DNA of 64,000 nt from positions 1 to 64,000 of the forward strand of contig VIIQ02000140.1 of NCBI GenBank assembly GCA_007449985.2, written 5' to 3'. The translations under genes were made by a program, and so were the position numbers. This document shows, one piece after another, positions 32,108 through 43,147 of this stretch. This DNA is from Desmodesmus armatus (Eukaryota; Chlorophyta; Chlorophyceae; Sphaeropleales; Scenedesmaceae). How positions within the stretch are numbered: the stretch's first letter is position 1; each line of letters begins with the position of its first letter. The notes under the pieces were generated by a model. It had not been told where the DNA came from. It made no database searches and saw nothing but the letters and a program-made list of their open reading frames with translations.

Positions 32108-35100
32108 ATGTCTCCGGTAGACTACCTGGAGAAGCTGCAGGCCTCACACCCTGCGCTTGCAGAGGATGTAGCAGACATGGCAGGCCTCTACCAGCGCAAG
32201 CTCTGGCACCAGCTGACCCTCAAGGTTGAGGAGTGCTTCAGCAAACCAGAGTGGAGCCAGGGCGGCCTGCCGCTCGATTTTTACAACAACTTCATCGCGG
32301 AGTTTGGCTACAAGATCAACCTACTGAAGCTCAGCCAGTTTGCAGTGCATGTGGCCAAGAGCATCAGCGACCCAGGCAAGCCTCCTCGCTTCCCTGCAGC
32401 CCTGAAGGCTGCTTCAATGCGTTGCAGTCAAGCAGCTGCAATACTTTGAAAACTGCTCCTTGTTTGCGTGTTGTCAGGCTCAAACATCATCCTTCATCCC
32501 CCATCCAGGACCCAAACTTCTCATGTGTTCTGCCACTGCATGGGCATGAGCCTGGCCTCGTGCCATTCACTTCAGCAGCCGCAAACAGCCACAACAACTG
32601 ATACTGCAGCAGCATCAATGCAACACTTGCTCCAAAAGTTTACAGATGTGTTGTGACTCTCACCTCTGATTTGCGACCCACCTTGCCCCACCTTCCCCCT
32701 ATCCCTGCTCAAGCAAGACGCTGTCCTTCCTGCAGTCCATCTCAGTAGCCGACAACAGCTTGCAACACCACTACTGCACATTGTCCCTGCGCATTGTTTC
32801 TTCGAGCAGCAGCTCGTATCCACCCATGCCCACCACCTGACTCGCGCTGTCTGTTCTGTCCTCCCCCTGCGCAGGCAAGACGCTGTCCTTCCTTCAGTCT
32901 GTCAGTGAAAAGCTGAAGGAGCAGAAGCTTCAGCGCTCAGAGCAGCCGCTGCTGTTCCTGAAGATGCACATAGCGCAGGAGCAGCTGGAGATGGGTCAGG
33001 TGCAGGACTGCAAGGTCACAGTGGAGGAGGCAAAGACAGAGCTGGACAGGCTGGCTGACGTGGACCCATCAGTCAGCGCAGCAGTCTACTACGTCAGCAG
33101 CTTGTACTACAAGGTACGCTGCACTGTGCTGGCACCTACCAGCACTGAAAGTTTGACTTGTTGCGGGCCGATTTCCCGTTTGTAAACGTCTATGTACCCC
33201 TTGGCAGGGGTGCTGTCCTTTCTGCCACCACCACCCCAAAGTTATGCGCCCCAACAGAATGTCATGCAACAGTATATACGTGCACTGTGTGCCTGCGTGT
33301 GATGCACAGGTGAAGAAGGACTATGCTGAGTTCTACCGCAGCAGCATGATGTACCTGGCCTTCATCAGCAGCGACACACTGGCATACGACTTCAAGCTGC
33401 CACTGGCGGTGGACATTGGCCTGGCGGCACTGCTCGGGGAGGGAATATACAACTTTGCGCAGCTGCTCATGCACCCCATCGTGCAGGTGAGGGGGGTGGT
33501 GTGTCAGGCACACAGCTTACATTTGTAGCAAGCATACCATGAACATGTATTGTGTGTCAGCACAGGGAGTACTTGCGTAGCTAGCATACATGTGTGTGAG
33601 GGTGGGGTGGGGTGGGGTGTGTGTGTGTGTGGGGGGGGGGGGGGCATAGCGGCTGTCCGTGGGCAAGCATGGTGGCCTAGGAGAAACAAAGCAGGGTTGA
33701 GTTTGGTGGTGGTGGTGGTGTGTGTGTGGGGGGGGGGGGGGGTGTAAGGTGGTGGAGGTGGTGTCAAGGGCGCTGGTGGTAATCATGGGGGAGGGAATAT
33801 ACAACTTTGCACAGCTGCTCATGCACCCCATCGTGCAGGTGATGGGGGGGGGGGGGGCGCATGGTGGCTGGTGAATGCAGGGATGAGGCGGGGTGGGGTT
33901 GTTACGGGCGCTGGAGGCGTTGCTGGGGGAGGGAATACATACACCCATCTCATTCTGACATGTTGCTGTTGGATGCTTGTTGAGGTTCCCCCATGAGCCT
34001 TTGGCCCCCTTGTGTTGTGCTCAAGCTTTTGTGCTCAGCCAAGTACTGTAACTGTGTCGTGCCCCCCCTCCCCCCCAGGTCCTTGACGGCAGCCCATAAG
34101 CGTGGCTGCATGAGATGCTGCTGTACGCCGTTTCATGACTTTCCATGTTGCCTGCCTTCCCTTGTGATATGCTCAAGTTTAATTGCCGAGCCAGCTTGCA
34201 ACTGTAACTGTGTCATGCCCCCCAGGTCCTTGACGGCAGCCCTTATGCGTGGCTGCATGAGATGCTTGATGTGTTCAACACGGGTGACCTGCACGGCTAC
34301 GATGCGCTGTGTGCAAAGCACGCCAGCGTGCTCAACGCACAGCCAGCACTGGTGGAGCACGAGAGGAGGCTCAGGGAGAAGGTGGGTGTCTGGCGTGTGT
34401 GCGTGTGTGGGGTGGGGAGGGCGGGGTGGGTGGGGAGGGCAGGGGGGGGGAGAGGTAGGGTCGTTATGGGGGAGGAGGCAGGGCGAGGCACAGCCAGCAC
34501 TGGTGGAGCACGAGAGGAGGCTCAGGGAGAAGGTGGGGTGGGGGGGAGAAGTGTAGGGGCGGGGAAAGGGGGCTGAGGTTGGGGGAAGGGGTTGAAGTTT
34601 GGGGGGGGGGAGGGTGCTGCTATATTGGTTTGGTTTGTGTTGGCGCAAGGGGTGCAAAGAAGTATTCGCCTCACTAGGACCATCACATTCGCAATGTGTG
34701 TGTTGGGTTCGTGCGTACGGCAGTTACACATGTGTGTGTGCGTGTGTGAATGCGTAAGTCACGTGAGAGACGTGCATGCGATCCTAATCCTGCGGTTGTG
34801 TGTGCGCTGCAGGTGACCATCAGCTGCTTGATCAACCAGATCAGTGACCTGCCCCCAGAGCACCGGCGCATCCCTCTCAGCACCATCGCAGGTGCGTCAA
34901 CACACATGGACTGAGTCAATCAAATGTAACGTCATCCTTTGTCAGGACAAGGTCGAAGGCATTATATCCTGCAGCATCCAACCATGACGGGTGTGTGGCA
35001 GCATGAGCATTGGAGTAGGCTTGCATGTGGGGGTGGGGGTGGTGGGGAGGGTGTGGGGGGGGGGGGGCATAGCCGTTTTGAAGTAGGGGCAGCACACTGC

Positions 35101-36368
35101 AGGGCGGCACAGCAGACGTAGGGCTGCAGTCACACTTTGAAGGTGCGTGCGGCATCCTGATGGTTTGGGGCAAGCCAGCCAAAGTCAGCAACAGCTTTTG
35201 ATGGCCATGAGGAGCTCTCCATTTGTTGAACTGGTGGCCGTTGTGTGTAACACCGCTGCTGCTGCTGCTGCTGCTGGTGGTGGTGTTTTTGTTTGCTGCT
35301 GCAGAGCGCACGAAGCTGAGTGTTGATGGAGTTGAGTTCCTGCTGATGAAGGCACTGGCCCTGCACCTCATTGAGGGCAGCATCGACCAGGTACGTCGGT
35401 GCACACAGCACAGCACAGCATAGTCAGTAATTGGATGTTACACTGAACACCGGCCACACAAGGCTCATTGGCCAAATCAACAACCCCAGCAATGTCCCAG
35501 CTGTGCTATCACAACTGGAAGGGATTGGCCGGGATCACCCCGCGCCCCCGGCGGCACATTGCGGTGCACCATGCAACTGATGCACAGTCAGTCTGTGTTG
35601 ATTTGATCACTGTGCTTTTGTGGAAGCAATAGATTAAGATGACAGTTGGGGATCTAGGGATCTATCTCGAGTGGGTGAGTGCATGGGTTTGTGTGTGTGG
35701 GGGTGGGGGGCCTCATTTTGAGCAACATGTCCTGCTGCTGCTGCTGTGTGTTGTGTGCAGGTGGCGCAGGAGGTGACCGTGAGCTGGGTGGCCAGCCGTG
35801 TGCTGACCAAAGCGCAGGTGTCAGGACTGAAGGAGCGCCTGGACGGATGGATCTCCAAGGTAAGGACGGCAAGAGGTACTGGGGCAGGGACGAAACGCTG
35901 AGGGCAGGGGGCTGATATCTCTGGGTTTCCCTGTATTTCTGAGTTTCTCCTGCATGCGCCTCTGACATCATGAGCTTTGTCCGCGCGTGAGGGACAGGGG
36001 TATGTAAGTGTGTGACAGTACGGTTGCATCTGGGACTAATGGTAGCAATGGGTGTGTTGACACTGACTGAGCTTTGTTCAAACCGTTGCACTCCTAGTGG
36101 CAGTAGGTGACAGTGTGGGTGGGTGTGCGAGACACTGGGTTGACCCGGTGTGTATGTTGTGTGTTAGGCACAGGGATGACTTGTGTAGCTAGCATGTAGC
36201 AAGCATGCCACTCACATGCGAGCAGTTTTTGGAGGCAACCAACATAGTCCTACAAGGATAGTCAAACGATGACGGAATATGGGGGCGTCTTGTGTGTTTC
36301 TGCAGGTCAATGCCATCAGCAACACACTGGAGCAGGAGAGCATTGGAGTGGCCCTGGAGGTGGTCTGA
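32108..36368 (+). CDS. RPN9: RPN9 / PSMD13, 26S proteasome non-ATPase regulatory (lid) subunit
   Basis: RPN9 is a PCI-domain subunit of the lid of the 19S regulatory particle, which helps to hold the lid together for ubiquitin-dependent proteolysis. Exons: 32108-32375, 32875-33113, 33310-33486, 34226-34381, 34813-34891, 35305-35390, 35761-35859 and 36306-36368, all in frame from MSPVDYLEKL to the stop after GVALEVV. Family signatures are YQRKLWHQLTLKVEE, YNNFIAEFGYKINLLKL, GIYNFAQLLMHPI, YAWLHEMLDVFNTGDL and the winged-helix end (LSVDGVEFLLMKALAL, TKAQVSGLKERLDGW). The product is about 388 residues, the normal length. The first intron appears to use a GC donor (CCCAG|GCAAGC). A TGTAA poly(A) signal lies 300 bases after the stop. 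Several introns hold exon echoes. Confidence 0.95.
32708..32745 (+). repeat. Acceptor-side echo of RPN9 exon 2
   Basis: GCAAGACGCTGTCCTTCCTG, followed by CAGTC, repeats the start of the exon at 32875 (GKTLSFLQS) about 165 bases upstream. It is preceded by TGCTCAA instead of a usable CAG acceptor. Confidence 0.75.
33784..33955 (+). repeat. Donor-side echoes of RPN9 exon 3
   Basis: The exon end coding GEGIYNFAQLLMHPIVQ (33432-33486) is repeated at 33786-33839 with one synonymous change (GCG/GCA) and a GTGATGG donor. A third, truncated copy (GCTGGGGGAGGGAATACATA) lies at about 33921-33945. G-runs follow each copy. Confidence 0.85.
34028..34122 (+). repeat. Acceptor-side echo of RPN9 exon 4
   Basis: AG|GTCCTTGACGGCAGCCC and then GCGTGGCTGCATGAGATGCT repeat the exon start at 34226, together with ~50 bases of upstream intron (AACTGTGTCGTGCC). 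The copy has a stop codon (TAA for the Tyr codon), so it is not a functional exon. Confidence 0.85.
34488..34533 (+). repeat. Donor-side echo of RPN9 exon 4
   Basis: CAGCCAGCACTGGTGGAGCA, then CGAGAGGAGGCTCAGGGAGA and AG|GTGGGG, is an exact copy of the exon end at 34340-34381. It lies 150 bases downstream in the intron. Confidence 0.88.
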
Positions 36369-39300
36369 TGTGGAACATGTGGTCGTGCCGAGGTGACAGA
36401 CGCAGTGCAGTCAACGCGGCCCCGCGCAGTCAATGCATCAGCGCCCTGGAGGTGGAGCATATTGCGTCAAGGCCACACAGCCACTGCAGCTGCCACAGCC
36501 ACTAGGAGTGCAGCCGCACTGGGCATCAGGAAGTTCATGCAGCGGCCACCCACAGCATCAAGGTCGCCCTGGCGATGTGCAGCAGGCCGTCACGTCAAGC
36601 CCACGATCACCAGCGGTCACGTGCCTGGGCAGCAGATACTAGTGGGGTGTCGCACTAGAGAGTCTGTAATGGTGGCTGTGGTGTGTGTGCATGTGCTGCG
36701 TCTAAAGCCTCCAGGCATGATGTCCCTTGGATGAGTTGCAAGCATTGGGTGCTGCACTTGCAGTTTGCCTAGAGCATCAGGGATGTAATTGGTTCGGCGT
36801 GAAGGCTGTTGTGGTGCTCTGGGGTGCAGCAGCTGTTGGTGGTTTGTAGTCCACAGGTTGCTTGGATGCATTTGCCCAGGAAGGACTGTGCTCGAGGTGT
36901 TGTAAATCAAGGGTCGACAGTTGGACGGGCTGGCTGGGAGTTTCGCTTGAAATGACTCAGATGCTTTGACAGTTGCAGGCATGGGTGTCATTCTGTCGCT
37001 GAGCCAGCTTACAGTCCAAAAGCTGCTGCTGCTCAAGCTGACAACCACAGTGCTGATCTCATGAGCATGGTTGAGCTGTTTGAAGCATATGCATGTGCTC
37101 CAAAGTATCAGAACTGCAATGTGCTGGTGCAGTTTCCAACTGGTTTGAGGATCTGCTTGTGATATTGGAGGAGGGCCTTTCAGGGTCAAAGTGTCAGGTT
37201 CACATTTCCAGTGCTTTACAAGCAGCAGCGGCATCAACAAGCAAGCAGGGCAGCTCCTTCGACGGCTGCCCAGCTGTCAGCACCATACGTACACAACATA
37301 AGCGTCAAGTCAAGCACAACAGTCCACCACCGCTTCACCCTGTGCATCACAGGGATAGCACAGCCTTTTTGCTGCATGTACACAAATTGGAAAGATGTCA
37401 CAGCAGTGCACGAGACATGGTGCTGACTCCACAGCCACCACTGTCCCTGCAACAGGCACATGCAAACTGCTGTGATTGTCAGCTCACACGCCGTGTGGTG
37501 GGGATACCATCCGCATCCGTGGTCAACTTTGACTAAGGTGATATCATGTCACAAACTTTGGACAACCCACTTGCAGCGCACTGTCAAGGGATGCCCTGCC
37601 TCCCAGCATGGGGTGACAGGGCACAGCACGAGTCAGCACCACCTGTTCTGGCATGGCCCTTGTGCACAACAACAAAGCAGACAGCCCATGTCGGGCGTCA
37701 GTGGCAAGGAGTCAGGAGAATCCACTGCCCAAAAAGCAGGCAGCACTGGTGCTTATGTGGGGGCACACATCCGACCCCAACCCAGCACTGGTGACAATGC
37801 GGGGACACTCACCAGGCCCTCAACGCATCGCTGGTGACGATTCGAGGACATGCATCAGACACATACAGATGTGCCAGCGCGCCCTGTGTCACAGGACAGC
37901 CACTCACGGCCCAACCAAAGCGCACATCCGTACCGCACCTCCGACATGACCATACGACACGATTGGCGAGCAGCAGTAAGCATGCAATGGGGGTCAATCA
38001 AATGATGGCACGCCACACGCAGGAAAGCAAACCGTGTAGTTTGCCATGGCACAGACAGGTGAAGAGTACAAGTGGAAACGGACACAAATCAAGGTGGCGC
38101 CAAGCAGCCATCTAGGGTGACGCCGGCCCACAACCCGAAGATGGAGCAGCTGCATTGCCAGCATGCCGCAGCCGTACTGCCACCACTGCGGTGGCCATCC
38201 AGCCGCACATCCACCACCACCATACAGCTGTGGATGGTGACCATCCAGCCATACTGCCACCATGATCCAGCTGTACTGCCAGCATGATGCATGCTGGTTC
38301 CAAAGAGAAAGGGGTGCTTTAGCATGCATTGAAATTGAGCCAGCACAACAGGCGGTTGGCTCACTGGCTCTCAAGGAGCCAGGCAATGAGGACGGAGCGA
38401 GTGGAGGAGGGCGGAAACACATGCAGGCTTGCCGCTCGTTGCCTGCGGGACAGCAGCGCACTGCAGCTGCACAAAGAAACCAGCTTCAATGAAAGACCAG
38501 CAGCCAATGCTGGCACCGTGGCAAACGGGGAAAAAGTGACCTGACAGCACCTGCAAGAACGTCAGGGTGCTGGACGTGCACAGCAGCAGTGATGGCCATG
38601 AGAGGCCAAACACAGGCACCACCACACCAGCAGACAGAGCAAGCGACAGCATGCAACACGATCCAAAGCCACCTGCCAAACCGGCCGACCCCCACCCTCA
38701 AGTCAAATTCTTGGCAAAATCACCACACCTATGTGAGAGCACCACCTGCATGCCGCCCTGCTCAGCTGCCGCACACTCCAACCAAACCAAGCGGGATGCA
38801 TACCAAATCAAACCTGCTGTTACACGCACCAAAGCAAACCTGCTTACGCACCAAAGCAAACCTGCATGCTGGATGGGAAACCAAAGTGGTCTCCAAAGTA
38901 CCTCAAAAGGCACTCAAGGGTACTTTGTGCAGTACAGATAGCAGTGTGACACTGCTAGGCCAGCTGTATTACTCTGCATATGCATGTGCCTGCGGCAGCA
39001 ATACATTGCAGTTTTAACCACTGCCGGTGGCACTGATAGACACCACACCCAACGCAGCTGAAAGCGCTCCGCGCAACCCCCTCCGGTCTTGTGCAACACA
39101 AGACACATCACGCGCGCGAACTCCCCTGCACATCCTGTCAGAACACTCTGGCAGTAACACCTGCAAACCTGCAAAATCACACCTGCAACGCCCAGCACGC
39201 ATGCTGGGCTGAGTATTGGGTCACGACACTGGACTGTGTGACATGTCACTGTGGCCTGCTGGCCAGATTGAAAGGGCACGTCGGCATACAGAAGGCTGAT

Positions 39301-41060
39301 GTGCCTGCTGCAGGCACAATCACAAGCACAACCACAAGGCAAGGCAAGAAATATCTCAGGAACCGACAAAGCATGACAGGCATACTGCAGCCAAATCACC
39401 CTCAGGGACTATCACCAAGCCAAGGACAATGTTGACAGACACTTTGTCAGATAGCCGCCGCTGTACGGTATCTGCTGTTTTGACCATACACAGGCCGCTT
39501 CACAAAGAAACCCCACCCACTATGCAATACAGCACCGTATGCAAGCAATGTTACTAGGTGCAGCCCTGTAGGGTGTGTGGGCTGCTGCACATGCGCATGC
39601 GCATGAACATGCATCTGACCAGGTGAGTGATATGGTGAAGACATGAAAGCAACCCGCAGGATGCAAGCCACGCAAGGCATGAAGACACACACTGCCAGCC
39701 AGTATGGAAAGCCTTCCAGCCTGCGAGCAAGCAGGCTGCGATGTAATGCTCAAGCAGCCATGCAGCAGGTTGCAAGCAATGACGCATGTGTGATGCATGT
39801 ATAGATCCAAGCCAGCAAACCCACCATCGCTGCATGCTTGCTGAACCTGCAGGGTAGTATGGCACGTGCAGCAGCATGCAGCGCGGTGCTGTGACGACTA
39901 CACACCATCAGCGCAACGGCTGTGGCACCAAAAAAACCGTACAAAACACGCAAACACTGGTACACATGGCCCTTGCTCAGAGCCCTTCCACACCAGCGGG
40001 AACAGCCACAAGGGTGTGGGACTGCTGCTGAGTGTGGGACTACTTATGCATGCATGCCAAAACCACACAGCCCTCATGCACCTCAGCACTGTTACCCCTC
40101 CTCTTCACAGTCCGTGCATTCAGTCCTGCATGCAAACATGCCTTTCCGCCCATGACGCGGCACCAATGCAGTGAGTAAATGCTGCAGCGGTGCCTGCCAC
40201 CCTGGAAACACACAGTGCCTCACACGCGGGTGTTGTGCTACGTTGACGCGCTTGTTCAGCGAGACACGTGCCGTCCGTACGAAGGTGTGCATGCCAGGAT
40301 TCTTGTAAGAACAACAGACACGGGCGTGCCCAAGGCATGGGAACAGTTGGCACGCCAGCATCCATACCCTATCCAAAGCTCACGAACCAATACATGCTCA
40401 CACGCGGCCAAAGGGTGCCGAAGTACATAAGGCCGCATCCCGCTGCAGTACACAAGGCCTCACACAAGCCAGTCACAATTGCCAGAGCCGGTGGCCCACT
40501 ACAATACAAACATGCGTCAAGACGGCGCTGCCGCCACACGGCCCATAGAAAGTAAAAGTTGCCCGCACAGGAAACAAGAAACTGGATCCATGAGGCACCA
40601 CTGCAACCATTCCTGCCGTGCTTATACCGCTGCTATGCTTGAACGCTGCTCCAGTCCTGCACAAACACAGCCTGCTGAAAAGACACCGCCTGCTACAAAC
40701 GTCACACGCACCGCCAGCGGCAGCAACGCCGCTGAGTCAAAAGACCCCTCAAGAACATGCAACACAAAACCTACATATGACATGTGCAGTAAAACGACTG
40801 GATATGCACACGAGTGTGCGCACACACAGCACAACACCAACACTGCTGTCAGCACACCCTATGCACACAAACTCCCTTGCACCCCAACATATATATGGCA
40901 CACGCACAGGACCTGTGCTGCAACCTTCAACACCCTTCTCCCATTGCTCTTCAACGCCGCCACAGCGGCAGCCAAGCAACCCCGCGCGCGCCAACGTCTC
41001 AACACACATCCCCGCCGTACGCTCAGTGCAACAACGACAGCAGCAGCGGCCCGAAGCCTC
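36369..41060. other. Convergent intergenic region between RPN9 and PLATZ
   Basis: This 4.7-kb stretch receives the 3' ends of both flanking genes. A TGTAA at 36665-36669 could be the RPN9 poly(A) signal. Many short frames exist but none has domain features with splice sites. A block of degenerate repeats around 38120-38290 (CAGC(C/T)(G/A)TACTGCCA units with CCATCCAGCC) and short repeats around 38825-38870 (CACCAAAGCAAACCTGC) are present. I see no transposase or reverse transcriptase motif. Confidence 0.5.
37738..37866. repeat. Three degenerate ~43-bp tandem units
   Basis: Successive units begin GCACTGGTGCTTATGTGGGG, GCACTGGTGACAATGCGGGG and TCGCTGGTGACGATTCGAGG, each continuing ACA(C/T) and a CA-rich segment. 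No coding function is apparent. Confidence 0.55.
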
Positions 41061-43147
41061 TCACTGCAGTGCAGACCTGCAGGGTGGTGCGCGCTTCCTC
41101 TTGTGTGCGCGCTGACTGCAGGTGGTGCTGCGCCCAGAGTCGTCGGAGCCACACGGGCTCGCCCTGCGGCTGCCAGCCTCTCCTGCAGCAGCACCCTTGT
41201 CCTGCAGGAGGTGCAGCCCAGCCAGACCAGCCAAGCCCACTGTGCCCCCTGGGGATGTGGTGACCTGGAACCCTGCAGCAGCTTGGTCGCTGGCTGTGTC
41301 GTCGCGCACCTTGCTGCTGCTGAGCTGGTGCACGCGCTGGTGGTGCGCCACGCTGCTGCGGCTGCTGCCGGCGCCCTGGAGGCCGCCCACGCCCACCACC
41401 GTGTTGGCAAACTTGCTGGGCATGTGGCGGTGGCGCTTGTGGCGTGCGCCGTGGCAGTGACCGTCTGCACCCTCTCCCGCATCTTCGCAGCTATCGTAGT
41501 GCTGCCCGCTGCCCTGCGGCAGCGGCGCTGCCTGCGCGCTGCCGCCGCGCCTGTGCGCAGGCACCACCACGCGCCGGCCCTCGTGCCCGCCCTGCTTGTG
41601 GTAGCTGCCTGCCGGGCTGCTGCTGTCAGGGCCAGCAGCTGCGCCCTGCAGGTGCTGCTCGTCCAGGGAGGACGGGAAGTTGGCGGCAAAGACCACATCC
41701 TCCATCTCCAGCTTGCAGCGCATGGAGCAGTAGCTGCTGTGGGCGTCCATGAGCTGCCGGCCGTCCACTGCGCAGCGCGCGGGCGCCACCACGCCCTTGG
41801 GGGGCCTGGGCTGGGGCCGTGGGCGCAGGAAGAGGACCTTGGCGCCGTTGATGACGTAGTGCTGGATGCCGGAGACGTCTGTCAGGCGGGAGACGTCTGC
41901 TGCCTTGACAACCTCGTGGTAGGTGGAGCGCCGGATCTGCAGCAGGGCGGGCAGCAGGCAAGCATGAAATGCGCGTCCATGGAGCATGTTGGGCAACAGT
42001 TAAGCATGATGGGTGGCAGTGACATTGCTGTGGGCTTTCAGGGAAGTCAGGCAAGTTACACAGACTTGACAAAATCAGTGGCTGTGTCTACTACATGGTC
42101 AAGACCTCACAGTATCCTTGCTGGCAAAGTATCCTTGCAGGCACAAAAGCGCACAGACACAGTGTCGTCAACATGCTGCAAAGCCCAATCACCATGCAGC
42201 AAAGCCCAAATATCCTGAGCTAAAACGCCATCTCACCTGCAGCAGGTGTGGGCGCACGTGGCGCTGTGGGCAGTAGGTGCAGTAGCCTTGTATGGGGTTG
42301 TCCGTGTCAAAGTAGGTGATCAGCACCTCGCGTCCGCTGTTGGTGGCGCTGCACTGGGGGCAGGGCTTGAACAGGAAGGGGCAGGTGACGAGCTCGTAGA
42401 GCCATGCCTTGGGGCTGTTGAGCACGCAGCGGGGGCGGTAGTGCTGCTGGGCCTGTGGCTGCTGCTGGGGCTGCTGCATCACTGTGGGGGCCTCGTGCTG
42501 AGGTCAGTGTCCTGGCAGGCAGCTGCATCATCAGCTGCAGGAGAGCCCTCATGCTGCTGCTGGGATGCGCAGCGTGCTGGGGCATGGTCAGCACCGCCCA
42601 GGCATGTGGGCACCTCCACGGTGAATGCAGGGCACTCGTGCTGATGCTGTCCTGCAGGCACTGCAGCAGGCTCGCTGCTGTGTGGCGCAGGGGAGCCGTA
42701 ACAGCAGGGGTCGCCCAGCCTGCAGGCCTTGAATAGGCTTGAGGGGGTAGCATGCGCTGCTGCTGGCATGCTGTCACCCATGCTGTGCGAGGCGCTGTTG
42801 TGGCTGCTCTGGCTGGTGTGGCAGGCACCATGGTGCGGCACAAGGTGCTGGTGCTGCGGGGCCCCAAGCGCTGAGGGACGGTGGTGCATTGGCACTGCTG
42901 GGGGTGGCAGCTGCATGCAACCGGTGTCCATGCTGCCGGACGTTGTGCTGATCTCCTGCGGCTTCATGCAGGGACTGCTGGAGCAGGAGTTGCCAAGCAG
43001 CGGGTCTGTTCCATGGCTGATGCCTGTCCTGGCGAACAGCATGGCGCTGAGGCTTTTTGCCAGCAGCTGCTGCTGCTCTTCTGATAACTGTTGGGCTGAT
43101 AGGGCGAAAGGCGAGCCCATTGGCACGGTGAACTCTTCTTGCTGCAT
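41061..43147 (-). CDS. PLATZ-family zinc-dependent DNA-binding protein
   Basis: PLATZ proteins are plant and algal zinc-binding proteins linked to A/T-rich DNA and RNA polymerase III or transcription control. Two exons are clear: 42237 to about 42482 and 41061-41936. They give WLYELVTCPFLFKPCPQC, then GYCTYCPQRHVRPHLLQIRR, HYVINGAKVLFLRPRPQPRP, CAVDGRQLMDAHSSYCSMRC and KLEMED. This matches the PLATZ order of Cys/His pairs, the LQIRR...YH motif, INxAKVxFLxxRPQ and the CxxC..L..(Y/F)CSxxCKL end. The C-terminal tail is low complexity. A Gln/Ser/His-rich N-terminal frame (42479-43147, ATG at 43147) probably belongs to the gene but is in another frame, so a small intron or a base error lies near 42480-42540. 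A 579-residue plus-strand frame over this region is a shadow. Confidence 0.85.

Noticed and set aside
34076..34122. Alternative RPN9 exon 4
   Set aside because: The copy contains an in-frame TAA and has no donor, so it is an echo and not an exon.
36369..41060. Possible transposon in the long RPN9-PLATZ gap
   Set aside because: I found no transposase, reverse transcriptase or integrase motif and no terminal repeats; only degenerate short tandem units.
40479..42218. 579-codon plus-strand open frame
   Set aside because: It is antisense to the PLATZ exons and the adjoining low-complexity region; it has no domain of its own and GC-rich shadows are common here.
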